A DNA stretch of 64,000 nt, taken from positions 1 through 64,000 of the forward strand of contig CAMIXG010000006.1 of assembly GCA_946402705.1 (NCBI GenBank), written 5' to 3'. Position 1 is the stretch's first letter, and the number at the start of each line of letters is the position of its first letter. Under the pieces are notes generated by a model. The model worked only from the letters and a program-made list of their open reading frames with translations. It ran no database searches and was not told the DNA's origin. Positions 42,687-52,326 of the stretch are shown here, one piece after another. The DNA is from an uncultured Tissierellia bacterium (GTDB lineage Bacteria; Bacillota; Clostridia; Tissierellales; Tissierellaceae). Both the position numbers and the translations under genes were made by a program.

Positions 42687-44126
42687 ATGAAAATATTATT
42701 AGGATCAGATTCAGATGTTAAAGCATATTTAGCCTTTGAAAATACAGAAGATATAAAAGAAGTAGCTATATTTAACTACTTAAAAGAAAATAAATTGTTC
42801 ACTGGTAAACTTGGTGAAACTTATGTGGATATAGATGGAAATGGAAAGCATAAAATTTTACTTGGACTTGGTAAAGCTGAAGAGCTAAACCATGAAGTTA
42901 TTAGGGAAGGATTTTTTAAACTTGGTAAAGCTTTAAATAGTTTAAAGGTTAAATCTGCAACTATAGACCTACCTAAATTTGAAGATATCTGTTCTAAAAA
43001 AGCTGTATCTAGTGTAGCTGAAGGACTTCTTCATTCTCAATATGTATTTGATAAATACAAGAGTGAAAAAGAATTTACTAAAACTTTAGAGACTTTCTAT
43101 ATAAATGCCTTGGACAGAGATCAAGAAAAAGCTCAACTTGCCCTTGATGAAGCTGTTAGTATAATGGAAGGAATCTACCTTACTCGTGATTTAGTAAATG
43201 AACCAGCGATAACTTTAACTCCTGTTGAACTTGCTAAAAGAGCTAAGGAAGAATTAGAACCTTTAGGTGTTAAGGTTACTATTTACGGAAAAGAAGAAAT
43301 AGAAAAAATGAATATGAAGGCATTTTTATCTGTAGCAGTGGGCTCTGAAAATGAACCTCAATTCATAGTTATGGAATATTTAAATGACAAAACTAGTGAT
43401 GAAAAATTAGCTCTAGTTGGAAAAGGATTAACTTATGATACAGGTGGATATTCTTTAAAACCTTCTACTAGTATGGATACAATGTTTACGGATATGGGTG
43501 GCTCTGCAACTGTTATTGGTACCTTAAAATCAGTTGCAACATCTAAATTAAATAAAAATGTAGTTGGTATAGTTGCAGCATGTGAAAACTCAATCAATGG
43601 AAAAGCTTATAAACCTGGAGATATAATTGGTTCTATGGCTGGAAAAACTATAGAAGTTAAAAATACTGATGCTGAAGGTAGACTTACACTTGCAGATGCT
43701 TTATGGTATGCAGCTACTGAAGTTAAAGCTAGTAAGATAATAGATTTAGCTACTTTAACAGGTGCTTGTGTAGTTGCCCTATCTGATGTAGCTACTGCTG
43801 GAGTTACAAATAATGAAGATCTTATGAGAGAAATCATCAAGGCATCTAAACGTGCTGGTGAAAATGTTTGGCATATGCCTCACTTTAAAGAATATGATAA
43901 ACGTGTACTAAGCGATAGAGCAGACCTTATCAATACTTCCAAAGGCCCTATGGGTGCTGGAACTATAACTGCTGGACTATTTCTTGGCCACTTTGTAAAA
44001 GATATACCTTGGGTTCATTTAGATATAGCTGGAACAGCTTATATAGATACTCCAAGAACTTATTTACCAAAGGGAGCAACTGGTATAGCTGTTTCTACAC
44101 TTTATAATTATATAAAATGTAACTAA
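42687..44126 (+). CDS. pepA: Leucyl aminopeptidase, M17 family
   Basis: Cytosolic aminopeptidase, probably hexameric with two metals. The metal and active-site motifs GKGLTYDTGGYSLKP (about residues 247-261) and NTDAEGRLTLADAL (about 329-342) are complete. The signature usually reads FDxGG; here YDTGG. Length 479 residues. It supplies amino acids to a fermenter. Ends at a bidirectional terminator. Confidence 0.96.
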   Translation: MKILLGSDSDVKAYLAFENTEDIKEVAIFNYLKENKLFTGKLGETYVDIDGNGKHKILLGLGKAEELNHEVIREGFFKLGKALNSLKVKSATIDLPKFEDICSKKAVSSVAEGLLHSQYVFDKYKSEKEFTKTLETFYINALDRDQEKAQLALDEAVSIMEGIYLTRDLVNEPAITLTPVELAKRAKEELEPLGVKVTIYGKEEIEKMNMKAFLSVAVGSENEPQFIVMEYLNDKTSDEKLALVGKGLTYDTGGYSLKPSTSMDTMFTDMGGSATVIGTLKSVATSKLNKNVVGIVAACENSINGKAYKPGDIIGSMAGKTIEVKNTDAEGRLTLADALWYAATEVKASKIIDLATLTGACVVALSDVATAGVTNNEDLMREIIKASKRAGENVWHMPHFKEYDKRVLSDRADLINTSKGPMGAGTITAGLFLGHFVKDIPWVHLDIAGTAYIDTPRTYLPKGATGIAVSTLYNYIKCN

Positions 44127-44128
44127 AA

Positions 44129-44163
44129 AACAACCCCGTCAGTTAAACTGATGGGGTTGTTTT
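44129..44163. terminator. Bidirectional terminator between pepA and the IclR gene
   Basis: Long stem AACAACCCCGTCAGTT / AACTGATGGGGTTGTT with one G-T pair, overlapping the end of the IclR gene. Confidence 0.9.
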
Positions 44164-44926
44164 ATTCATTGGAAATATATCCTAAATCTCTACTTATATT
44201 TTTTACCATCTTCAAAATTTCTTCTTTTAAAGTTTCAATTCCCTTATTTTCTATCCTATTAGATGGCCCTGATATACTTATGGCACCAATTACCTTATTG
44301 GTATGATCAAATATAGGCGCACCTATACATACAACACCTATTTCATTTTCTTCATTATCTAAGGCATATCCTAGCTCCTTAACCTTTGCAAGTTCCCTTA
44401 AAAAATTATTATAATCTATTATTGTATTTTCCGTATATTTTAATATATTGCTCTCATCCCAAACTGACTTTATGACCTCATCAGTTTCATATGCCAACAT
44501 AGATTTTCCAACCGAAGTACAGTATACTGGTGATCTTCTTCCTACCTTAGAACTCATATTTATAGTATTATCTGCCTCAACCTTATCTATATAAACAACA
44601 TCTGCACCATCTCTTATTACTAAATGTACAGTTTCCTTCACTTTTGTAGACAAAATTTCTATGCTTGGTTTAGCTACCTTTACTATATCCAAATTTTCTA
44701 TTTTTCTTTTTCCAAGATTATACAGCTTAAAAGTTATTAAATAATTTTTACTGACTCCATCTTGTTCCACATAGCCATTATCTATTAGAGTTTTTAATAT
44801 CCTATGAACTGTACTCTTATGTAAACTTGATTTTTCCGATATGTCTGTTATTCCCAAACCATTACTATAATCAGATATTATTTCCATTATATTCAAAGCT
44901 CTATCAACTGATTGTACACTTGACAA
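44162..44926 (-). CDS. IclR-family regulator (KdgR-like) of the sugar-acid cluster
   Basis: N-terminal winged helix (LGITDISEKSSLHKSTVHRILKTLIDNGY, about 25-53) and C-terminal ligand-binding GAF-like domain with GYALDNEENEIGVVCIGAPIF (about 188-208). Length 254 residues. The start is TTG after GGAG. It sits at the end of a sugar-acid operon and is likely to bind the operator motif GTTTY-N7-GAAAW found at its promoters. KdgR relatives respond to 2-keto-3-deoxygluconate, the intermediate predicted here. Confidence 0.9.
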   Translation of the reverse strand: MSSVQSVDRALNIMEIISDYSNGLGITDISEKSSLHKSTVHRILKTLIDNGYVEQDGVSKNYLITFKLYNLGKRKIENLDIVKVAKPSIEILSTKVKETVHLVIRDGADVVYIDKVEADNTINMSSKVGRRSPVYCTSVGKSMLAYETDEVIKSVWDESNILKYTENTIIDYNNFLRELAKVKELGYALDNEENEIGVVCIGAPIFDHTNKVIGAISISGPSNRIENKGIETLKEEILKMVKNISRDLGYISNE

Positions 44927-45000
44927 TTTATATCACTCCAATCGAACATATAATATTAATATATTATATCATTAATTCATGTATTAATATTAAAAAACTC

Positions 45001-45025
45001 AAAAGACTGTTATTAACAGTCTTTT
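45001..45025 (-). terminator. Terminator of the sugar-acid operon
   Basis: Stem AAAAGACTGTTA / TAACAGTCTTTT with a one-base loop, followed on the minus strand by TGAGTTTTTT. It lies seven bases after the last gene. Confidence 0.75.
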
Positions 45026-45031
45026 TTCAGA

Positions 45032-45985
45032 TTAAATTTCATTTACTGGATAACTAACCTTACCTTCTTTTATAAACTTAATAACCTGTTGGGCAACCTT
45101 AGCCTTCAGCTCTCTTGCTGCTTCTTCCGAATACCAAGCCATATGTGGTGTTACTATTAAATTCTCATGCCTGAAAATCTTAGAATTTGCATCCATTGGT
45201 TCTTTTTCCATACAGTCTAAAGCTGCACCGGCTATTAAACCTTCATCTAAGGCTCTATCTAAATCTCCTTCATTTATAATTCCACCTCTAGCAACATTTA
45301 CAATATAAGCACTATCTCTCATTGCCTTAAAAGTCTCATAATCAAATAAGTTTTCTGACCCATCCAAAGGACAATGTATGGAAATTATATCTGATTCACT
45401 AACCAGTTTATTAAAATCTACCTTAGTTATATAATCAGTTCCATCTTCAGAATTTGGTTGATAATATATGTCATATCCTATAACATTGTATCCCAATCCA
45501 TGTACCTTCTTAGCAAAATTTCTTCCTATTCTTCCAAGTCCAACAACACCAACAGTCATTGAGCTATTTCTGTGTATAGGAATAGCCTTACGGTAATCCC
45601 ATACCATATTTTTTGTATATTGGTTCATAGTAACAATTTTTCTGCTTAGTGCCATGATTAACCCTATGGCATGATCTGCCACTTCATTCATTCCATAATC
45701 TGGTACATTACATATTTGAATTCCTAGTTTAGTTGCAGCCTCCACATCTATATTATCAACACCTACACCATACCTTACAACTAACTTTAATGCTTTTAGT
45801 TCTCTCATAACACGCTCACTTATTGGTGCATATTGGTTTATTAAAATATTAGCATCCATACATTGCTCTATTAAATCTTCTTCAGTTTTACACTGACTTA
45901 AACTATACTCAACTCCATCTTTACTTAATATTTCCTCTTCTATTTCTATATTTTCATGATCACAATCTGTTATTATAACTTTCAT
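45032..45985 (-). CDS. D-2-hydroxyacid dehydrogenase, NAD-binding
   Basis: Member of the phosphoglycerate/C-terminal-binding-protein type of dehydrogenases. GVVGLGRIG (about residues 148-156) binds NAD, and the catalytic Arg (VARGG), Glu and His (TPHMAW) are in place. The pairing with sugar-acid genes suggests it reduces or oxidises a 2-keto/2-hydroxy sugar acid, for example 2-ketogluconate/gluconate, but the substrate cannot be told from sequence. It is 8 bases downstream of kduD. Confidence 0.88.
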   Translation of the reverse strand: MKVIITDCDHENIEIEEEILSKDGVEYSLSQCKTEEDLIEQCMDANILINQYAPISERVMRELKALKLVVRYGVGVDNIDVEAATKLGIQICNVPDYGMNEVADHAIGLIMALSRKIVTMNQYTKNMVWDYRKAIPIHRNSSMTVGVVGLGRIGRNFAKKVHGLGYNVIGYDIYYQPNSEDGTDYITKVDFNKLVSESDIISIHCPLDGSENLFDYETFKAMRDSAYIVNVARGGIINEGDLDRALDEGLIAGAALDCMEKEPMDANSKIFRHENLIVTPHMAWYSEEAARELKAKVAQQVIKFIKEGKVSYPVNEI

Positions 45986-45993
45986 ATTGCCCC

Positions 45994-46755
45994 CTATTTT
46001 ACTAAGTATCCTCCATCAACTGGTATTACAGCACCATTTAAATAATTTGACGCATCTGACGCCAAAAATACTGCTATACCTTTCATATCTTCAGGTGTAC
46101 CCCATCGTTCTTGAGGTATTCTACCCAAAATTTCTTTATATCTAGGATTTTCATGATCTAACAGGGCTGTATTCATCTCTGTTGCCATATAGCCTGGAGC
46201 TATACAGTTTATATTTATTCCATATTTAGCTAAATCATTTACCATGGTTTTAGAAAACTGAGTCACTCCACCCTTACTTGCAGCATAGGCTGGAACTGTT
46301 TGTCCTCCAAAAAATGCTAACATAGAAGATATATTTATTATTTTCCCATGACCATTTTTCTTCATAACTCTAGCCGAATATTGGCTTAATAGAAATGGAG
46401 CTGTCAAATTAATATCTATAACTTCCTGCCAATCCTCTATTGGAAAAACTTCACTAGAATGTCTTTTTTGTATTCCAGCCGCATTTATTATTATATCTAA
46501 AGTTCCACCAAGTAAATCTATTGACTCATTAAACTTATTCTCCAAACCTTCTATATCTCCAAGGTTTACTACTAGTCCTTCACATTTATATCCAGACTCC
46601 CTAAACTCTTTTGCCACCTCATATACCTTATCTGAAGTACCATATATAACCACTTCTGCTCCAGCTTCCATAAGTCCTTCTGCCATCCCATGTCCCAAAC
46701 CTCTAGTTCCACCTGTTACTATCGCTTTTTTTCCCTCTAAATTAAATAATTTCAT
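45994..46755 (-). CDS. kduD: SDR-family 2-dehydro-3-deoxy-D-gluconate 5-dehydrogenase
   Basis: Short-chain dehydrogenase of 253 residues. Cofactor motif TGGTRGLGHG at 14-23, NAAG near 90, catalytic Ser and YAASK near 155-159, and the APGYMATEMNTAL stretch typical of KduD. KduD reduces 2,5-diketo-3-deoxygluconate to 2-keto-3-deoxygluconate. The next gene downstream of KduI-like in the same operon, as in pectin and hyaluronan degraders. Confidence 0.88.
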   Translation of the reverse strand: MKLFNLEGKKAIVTGGTRGLGHGMAEGLMEAGAEVVIYGTSDKVYEVAKEFRESGYKCEGLVVNLGDIEGLENKFNESIDLLGGTLDIIINAAGIQKRHSSEVFPIEDWQEVIDINLTAPFLLSQYSARVMKKNGHGKIINISSMLAFFGGQTVPAYAASKGGVTQFSKTMVNDLAKYGININCIAPGYMATEMNTALLDHENPRYKEILGRIPQERWGTPEDMKGIAVFLASDASNYLNGAVIPVDGGYLVK

Positions 46756-46773
46756 TCCCTACCTCCTATCTTT

Positions 46774-47562
46774 CTATTTATCATATGCAGGATCTATGAT
46801 AGCTAAATCATATCTCCTTCTATCTGTTTCAAATGCTGCCAATACCCAAAAGTAAGCATTTCGTGTCATAGGTGTGGCTACAGTCGGATGATATCCGCAT
46901 GGTGCCTGAACCATACTTCCTGAGCTAACTTTATGTATAACCGCATCTTCTATTTTTCCACTTTCAAAATAACTTATATGGAAGCCAAAATCTGGTTTAG
47001 GCATATCAAAATAACAATATACCTCTTCTAAATCTTTTTCATGTTGATGTGGCGGCCAACTTGTCCATGCCCCAACGGCTCCCCATGTAAGCCCAGCAAT
47101 TATTCTAGATGCTCTATCTGTTGGTGCCAAGGTAAACATGACCTCTCTAGCCCCAGCTCCCTCACCATGTATCTGATGTATATCACCTATTGGCAAGGTC
47201 TTATCAAATTTTCTATAGGATATTTCTCCTAAGTTTTCACATTTAGCCCCTGCTATATAGAATATACAATTTTCTAAAGGCTGAATATCTACCAAGTTAT
47301 TTGATGGAATATAAAAAGAATCAAACTGATTCATTTCTATATCTAACTTCTCATTGTTTACTAATTTTGCCTTCCCCTCTATTAATACAGGGTGCATCTC
47401 CAAATTTCCAGACTCCAGCCTATATACTTCCCCTTGTTTTAAATTTAATCTATATATTTGTACTTCTTCACAATCTGAATTCTCTGGTGTTATAACCTTG
47501 TGAAATCCCCAGTCTATTGGGGATTCTTTCTTCCAATTCTTCAAGTCATATATTTTTTTCAT
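46774..47562 (-). CDS. KduI/IolB-type sugar-acid isomerase
   Basis: Bicupin of 262 residues in the 5-deoxyglucuronate isomerase family, with metal-binding WPPHQHEKDLEEVYCYF (about 171-187) and the second His/Glu pair in CGYHPTVATP. KduI members convert 5-keto-4-deoxyuronate to 2,5-diketo-3-deoxygluconate; IolB members act in inositol breakdown. Beside KduD and KDG genes a KduI-type role is the better guess, though the order of reactions is uncertain. It lies between TRAP and kduD genes. Confidence 0.75.
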   Translation of the reverse strand: MKKIYDLKNWKKESPIDWGFHKVITPENSDCEEVQIYRLNLKQGEVYRLESGNLEMHPVLIEGKAKLVNNEKLDIEMNQFDSFYIPSNNLVDIQPLENCIFYIAGAKCENLGEISYRKFDKTLPIGDIHQIHGEGAGAREVMFTLAPTDRASRIIAGLTWGAVGAWTSWPPHQHEKDLEEVYCYFDMPKPDFGFHISYFESGKIEDAVIHKVSSGSMVQAPCGYHPTVATPMTRNAYFWVLAAFETDRRRYDLAIIDPAYDK

Positions 47563-47578
47563 TGTTACCTCCTATTTG

Positions 47579-48853
47579 TTAAAGTAAAAATGTACTGATT
47601 GCAGGTATTAGTACTACTGCTGCAAAAACTAACAAGTATCCTATGAAAAATGGTTTTTGTCCTCTGATTATCTCTCCCATTTTCAACTTAGAAACACTGG
47701 CAGCTGAAAATATATTCACGGCTACTGGTGGTGTCATTGTTCCAACAACATTAGAAATGCAAACTATCATACCAAAATGTATTACATTTATACCTAGGCT
47801 ATTTGCTATAGGCCATAGAACAGGAACCATTAGTACTGCTGTTGCTATTCCTTCCAAGAAAGTTCCGAAGATTAATAAAACAATGGCAACTATGATACAA
47901 AATGCTAGAGATGACAAGTTCATTCCTATTATCATATCAACTAGTTCTTTAGATATTCCTGAGAAAGAAAATAACCAAGAAAAAGCTGTAGATGTAGCTA
48001 TTATAAATAAAATCATTGATGAACTTTTTGCTGAGTCTATTATTATTGGAACTAAATCCTTTACTTTAATTTCTTTATATATAAACATACCTGCTATAAA
48101 TGCCCAAACCACGGCAACAGCTGCCGACTCTGTAGGTGTAAGTATTCCTGAATATATACCACCTAATATGATTATTGGTAACATCAATGCAGGAATAGCT
48201 TTAAAGAAAGAATTTATTAATTCTTTGAAACTGACTTTCTCGCTAGATTTTGGCCATTTTTCCTTATTTGCATAAATTAAAACTATGGTCATAAGTAGAA
48301 TCATTATTACTATTCCTATAAACATTCCCGATTTAAACATATCACCAACTGATGCTCCTGTTAAAGTTGCATACACAACCATTATTATGCTCGGCGGAAT
48401 AATTGGTCCAAGCCCACCAGAAACCACCAATAAACCTGCTGTCCTATCAGCTGGATATCCTATCTTAACCATATCATCATATAGCATAGAACCTATGGCT
48501 ATTACTGTAGCAGGTGCTGATCCTGATAGGGCTGCAAAAAATGCAGATGCCAATACCAAGGCCAAGGACATGCCTCCCCTGACACCACCTACTATGGAAT
48601 TTGCTAGTTTTACTAATCTTCTAGATATACCTCCCTTGGTCATCAAATTACCAGCCAATACAAAAAATGCTATAGCCATTATCGAAGTGGATTCTAATCC
48701 ACCAAATATTCTCTGTGCTATAACAGATACTGATATTGATATATCAGGGCTTAAAAGTATTGTAATAGCAGTAGATGCTCCAAGCCCCAAGGCTATTGGA
48801 ACCCCTAATATTAAAAATATTATGAAAGAGGCAAATAATATTATTCCAGTCAT
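47579..48853 (-). CDS. dctM: TRAP transporter large membrane subunit (DctM)
   Basis: Sodium-driven tripartite importer for organic acids. About 12 hydrophobic helices, with the family motifs GGISRRLVKLANSIVGG and PPSIIMVVYA, and 424 residues. Its ATG overlaps the dctQ stop (TAATG). Substrate should be an acidic sugar, judging from the operon. Confidence 0.93.
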   Translation of the reverse strand: MTGIILFASFIIFLILGVPIALGLGASTAITILLSPDISISVSVIAQRIFGGLESTSIMAIAFFVLAGNLMTKGGISRRLVKLANSIVGGVRGGMSLALVLASAFFAALSGSAPATVIAIGSMLYDDMVKIGYPADRTAGLLVVSGGLGPIIPPSIIMVVYATLTGASVGDMFKSGMFIGIVIMILLMTIVLIYANKEKWPKSSEKVSFKELINSFFKAIPALMLPIIILGGIYSGILTPTESAAVAVVWAFIAGMFIYKEIKVKDLVPIIIDSAKSSSMILFIIATSTAFSWLFSFSGISKELVDMIIGMNLSSLAFCIIVAIVLLIFGTFLEGIATAVLMVPVLWPIANSLGINVIHFGMIVCISNVVGTMTPPVAVNIFSAASVSKLKMGEIIRGQKPFFIGYLLVFAAVVLIPAISTFLL

Positions 48854-49359
48854 TACGCATTACCTCCCAGTTCATTAGATTCTTTCATATTAAAATTTTT
48901 CAACATATTGATAAGTATTATTCCCTGTACTAATACAATTATTCCAAAGCCAATTGGCAGTGCCGCATAAGGTATATACATTGGAATCTTTAAAGCTGCC
49001 GATGTTTGTCTATTTATTATTTGTCCTTTTACCATATCTAAAGAAGTTATAAAAATCATACTAGAAAATCCAACTACTATGATTTTTGCTATAATTTGTA
49101 CTATCTTTTTAGATTTACCTTCAAGTCTGTCTGTCAATGCAGTAACCGATATTTGAGTTCCATCCCTCAAACCTATCTCAGTTCCTATTAGAACCATATA
49201 TATCATGCTGTAAGTAGCTAGTTCATCAAACCATCCTATGGGCAGCTTAGTTATATTCCTATTAACCACTTGAGCAAAAGATGCTACAATCATTATTATA
49301 AAAGCCATTACCATAATTCCATTTTCTATTTTTTGGAATATTGATACTTTTTTCTCCAC
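48853..49359 (-). CDS. dctQ: TRAP transporter small membrane subunit (DctQ)
   Basis: 168 residues with four hydrophobic helices and the DctQ core NRNITKLPIGWFDELATYSMIYMV-like sequence (about residues 33-55). It pairs with DctM, to which it is fused in some organisms. A hairpin separates it from dctP. Confidence 0.93.
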   Translation of the reverse strand: MEKKVSIFQKIENGIMVMAFIIMIVASFAQVVNRNITKLPIGWFDELATYSMIYMVLIGTEIGLRDGTQISVTALTDRLEGKSKKIVQIIAKIIVVGFSSMIFITSLDMVKGQIINRQTSAALKIPMYIPYAALPIGFGIIVLVQGIILINMLKNFNMKESNELGGNA

Positions 49360-49377
49360 AATAGCCCTCCTTTTCTA

Positions 49378-49412
49378 TATAAAATATAGCGGATAATCCG
49401 CTATATTTTATA
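49378..49412 (-). other. Perfect palindrome between dctP and dctQ
   Basis: Seventeen-base arms, TATAAAATATAGCGGAT / ATCCGCTATATTTTATA, around one A. In such operons a hairpin after the binding-protein gene keeps its mRNA stable or attenuates the membrane genes, giving more binding protein than transporter. Confidence 0.7.
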
Positions 49413-49419
49413 ACTATTT

Positions 49420-50430
49420 TTATTTAGCTTTTTCTACAGCTGCTTCCCATTTTGGATCAAACTGTATTTTTTTCTTGCTTCCCCATTTTTCATACAAAGC
49501 TTTAAGTTCAGCCTTATCTATATCGTGAAATTTAACTCCTAATTTTTTTAACTCTACTTCTGCTTCTTCATTAGCTTCTACTAAATATTCTCTCTGTGCT
49601 TCATATCCTTTTTTCATACCTTCTAGGAAAGGCTCTTTTAAATCTTCTGGTATTTTATTCCAAGCATTATCTGACATAGCTATTAGTATGTAAACAAAAG
49701 CATGGTCGGCATAAGTTATATTATCAGTCACTTCATAAAATCCATTTGCTAAACAATTAGATACTGCATTTTCAACTGCATCAATAGTTCCCTGTTGTAA
49801 AGCTGTAAACTGCTCACCTGCTGCCATTGCTGTTGGTATTGCTCCAAATGATTCAAAGGCTCCCATATGATACTCATTTTGCATTGTCCTTATTTTAACA
49901 CCCCTGAAATCTTCTACTTTTTCTATAGGTTTTTTTGAAAACACATTTCTAAAGCCTGATTCCATATATCCTACTACATTTAAACCTAATCCTTTTGCCT
50001 TTTCTTCTATTAAATCTCCAAGTTCACCATCCACTGCTGCATGAGCTTGGTCTGCATTTTCCCAAAGATAAGCCTGATCTAGTATAGCCATCTCTGGTAT
50101 CCAATTGGTAAATACAGAATTTGCTGCAGTAGCTATATCTATATTTCCTGACATTGCTAACTCAACTGTATCCCTCTCACCACCAAGTGATCCTCCCGGA
50201 ACAACTTCTATCTCAATCTTTCCATCTGTAGATAGCTTTACTTCTTCTGCTATTTTCATAGCTCCCTTATAGTAATTACTATTTTCATTATCAATCATAG
50301 CCATTTTAAACTTAATAACTCCATCTTCTGAGCTATCTCCACTGGACGCTTTATTGCCACATCCTGATAACAATGTTAAAAACATAGTCACTAACAGCAA
50401 TAAACTTATCCTTCTTTTAAAATTTTTCAT
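49420..50430 (-). CDS. dctP: TRAP transporter substrate-binding lipoprotein (DctP)
   Basis: Extracytoplasmic binding protein. Signal peptide with lipobox LLSGC near residues 21-26. The family core has GVKIRTMQNEYHMGAFESFGAIPTAMA with the conserved Arg that binds a substrate carboxylate (about residue 180), and Asn in AVENAVSN. I start at ATG 50430, eight bases after AGGAG, giving 336 residues. It has its own sigma-A promoter with operator (50472-50505), so it can be expressed more strongly than ilvD. Confidence 0.93.
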   Translation of the reverse strand: MKNFKRRISLLLLVTMFLTLLSGCGNKASSGDSSEDGVIKFKMAMIDNENSNYYKGAMKIAEEVKLSTDGKIEIEVVPGGSLGGERDTVELAMSGNIDIATAANSVFTNWIPEMAILDQAYLWENADQAHAAVDGELGDLIEEKAKGLGLNVVGYMESGFRNVFSKKPIEKVEDFRGVKIRTMQNEYHMGAFESFGAIPTAMAAGEQFTALQQGTIDAVENAVSNCLANGFYEVTDNITYADHAFVYILIAMSDNAWNKIPEDLKEPFLEGMKKGYEAQREYLVEANEEAEVELKKLGVKFHDIDKAELKALYEKWGSKKKIQFDPKWEAAVEKAK

Positions 50431-50471
50431 TCCCATCTCTCCTCTTTTTTAGTTTCATTTGTCAAACCTTA

Positions 50472-50505
50472 GTTTCATTATAAGAAATAATTATACACTT
50501 TGCAA
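50472..50505 (-). promoter_or_regulatory. Promoter with operator-like motif upstream of dctP
   Basis: On the minus strand TTGCAA, 17 bases, TATAAT. The -10 box lies inside the symmetrical element GTTTC-ATTATAA-GAAAT (50472-50488), so a repressor bound there would block transcription. The same element occurs in front of the dehydratase gene. Confidence 0.7.
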
Positions 50506-50539
50506 TAACTTTGTCTTTTAATTTGAAATTTTCTGAAAT

Positions 50540-52231
50540 TTAGATTTTAATATATGCTCCCTCTATTGCAGATGTTACAAGTTTTTTATAAATTCTCAAT
50601 ACACCTTTACTCTTGTCTTCAATTTTTTTACTATTTCTGCTTAACCTTTCAACAATTATTTCTTCCATCTCTCGACTATTCTTTAACTCACCCTCTATTC
50701 CTATTAAATTAAGTCCCCTTTTTTCTATATCTATTTCTATTAAATCCCCATCTTCTATGATACCTATGGCTCCTCCATCTATTGCTTCTGGAGAAACATG
50801 ACCTATGGCTGGTCCTCTAGTGGCTCCTGAAAATCTTCCATCTGTAATTAAAGCCACTGTATCTATTAATTTTTCATCTGATGCAATTGCCTCTGTTGTA
50901 TAAAACATTTCTGGCATACCTGCTGCTTTTGGCCCTTCATATCTTATTATAACTGCATCTCCTGGAACTATTACACCATCTAAAACAGCTGCTAGAGCAT
51001 CCTCCTCGCTATTGAAAGTAACTGCTTTTAATATTACCTTTTTCATTTTTTCATCTATGGCTGAATGTTTTACCACAGCACCTTGAGTTGCGATATTTCC
51101 TTTTAATACTGCAACTGATCCTTTCTCAGATATTGGCCTGTCCAAGCTCTTAAGTATATTTCTATTTATACTTGATTCGCTCCTATTCTTTTCATAATCA
51201 ATAATATTTTCACCCAAGGTTTTTCCAGTAACTGTAAAACAATCTAGGTTTAAATAGTCCCTTAAACTATAAATTATTTCCTGCACTCCACCAGCACTAT
51301 TAAGTAAACTACATGGATATTCTCCACTAGGCCTTATATTTGTTATATATGGAATTTTTCTATGTATTCTATCAAAGAGTTCTACATCAATTTTTATACC
51401 TAATTCATTTGCTATAGCAGGTAAATGTAACATTGTATTTGTAGATCCAGCTATTGCTGCATGAACCATTATTGCATTTTCAAAAGCCCTACTAGTTAGA
51501 ATCCTAGATGGTCTAATATCTTTATCTACTAGCTGTAATATTTGCCTACCAGCATCCTGACTAATCTTTTCTATGTCTTGTGAATTAGCCCTTACCAAGG
51601 CACTTCCTGGTAAAGCGATTCCCAATGCCTCCGCCATGACCTGCATAGTTGAAGCAGTTCCCATAAAGGAGCAGGCACCACAGCTGGGGCAAGCATTCTT
51701 TTTATAAAACTCTAATTTTTCTTTACTAATTTCTCCCCTTTCATATTTTGCACTATACATTCCAATCTGTTCCAAGGTTAACATATCTGGTCCATGATCC
51801 ATTACTCCTCCTGGCAAAAAAATTGAAGGTATATCCATTCTTGCCAATGCCTTTAATTGAGCTGGTATAGACTTATCACAACTTGATAAAAACACTGCAC
51901 CATCAAATGGTGTTGCACTCATATGAATTTCTATCATATCTGCAATTATCTCCCTAGATACCAAAGAATAGTTCATTCCATCGTGTCCCTGAGCCTGTCC
52001 ATCACATATATCAGTAACATTATATTTAGCACCCTTGCCTCCACTTTCCCCTACTGACTTAATTACCTCATTTGACATTTTATCTAGGTGGATACTACCT
52101 GGATGACTATCTCCATAAGTACTTTCAACTATTATTTGCGGAATACTCAACTCATCAAATGTCCAACCTGATCCAATTCTCAAAGAATCCATTTCTGGAG
52201 CCTTATCTCTTATTTCTTGACTTCTTAACAT
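50540..52231 (-). CDS. IlvD/Edd-family dehydratase, probably for a sugar acid
   Basis: Fe-S dehydratase of 563 residues. The three cysteines that hold the cluster can be seen in DICDGQAQGHDGM (Cys76), SSCDK (Cys118) and CPSCGAC (181-187). The family includes dihydroxyacid dehydratase, phosphogluconate dehydratase and sugar-acid dehydratases. No other branched-chain amino acid gene is near and the neighbours are sugar-acid genes, so a sugar-acid substrate giving 2-keto-3-deoxy product is likelier than IlvD proper. It heads the minus-strand operon and is divergent from eda. Confidence 0.85.
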   Translation of the reverse strand: MLRSQEIRDKAPEMDSLRIGSGWTFDELSIPQIIVESTYGDSHPGSIHLDKMSNEVIKSVGESGGKGAKYNVTDICDGQAQGHDGMNYSLVSREIIADMIEIHMSATPFDGAVFLSSCDKSIPAQLKALARMDIPSIFLPGGVMDHGPDMLTLEQIGMYSAKYERGEISKEKLEFYKKNACPSCGACSFMGTASTMQVMAEALGIALPGSALVRANSQDIEKISQDAGRQILQLVDKDIRPSRILTSRAFENAIMVHAAIAGSTNTMLHLPAIANELGIKIDVELFDRIHRKIPYITNIRPSGEYPCSLLNSAGGVQEIIYSLRDYLNLDCFTVTGKTLGENIIDYEKNRSESSINRNILKSLDRPISEKGSVAVLKGNIATQGAVVKHSAIDEKMKKVILKAVTFNSEEDALAAVLDGVIVPGDAVIIRYEGPKAAGMPEMFYTTEAIASDEKLIDTVALITDGRFSGATRGPAIGHVSPEAIDGGAIGIIEDGDLIEIDIEKRGLNLIGIEGELKNSREMEEIIVERLSRNSKKIEDKSKGVLRIYKKLVTSAIEGAYIKI

Positions 52232-52256
52232 ATTATCACCTCTATTTCAAAATTTA

Positions 52257-52290
52257 GTTTTATTATACGAAATCATTTTTCATTTTACAA
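52257..52290 (-). promoter_or_regulatory. Promoter with operator-like motif upstream of the dehydratase
   Basis: TTGTAA, 17 bases, TATAAT on the minus strand, with the -10 box again inside GTTTT-ATTATAC-GAAAT (52257-52273). The half-sites are 7 bases apart, as at dctP. Confidence 0.68.
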
Positions 52291-52326
52291 TGTATTTTCC
52301 TATTTTTCATTTTATTAAGACTATTC

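Noticed and set aside
47643-48878. Two long open frames (about 200 residues each) on the plus strand
   Set aside because: They lie fully antisense to dctM, whose protein is a clear TRAP subunit; the frames are mirror images of a hydrophobic coding sequence and have no family pattern.
50540-52231. Assignment of the dehydratase as IlvD of valine/isoleucine synthesis
   Set aside because: The family fits, but there is no ilvBHC nearby and all neighbours are sugar-acid genes, so I left the gene symbol empty.
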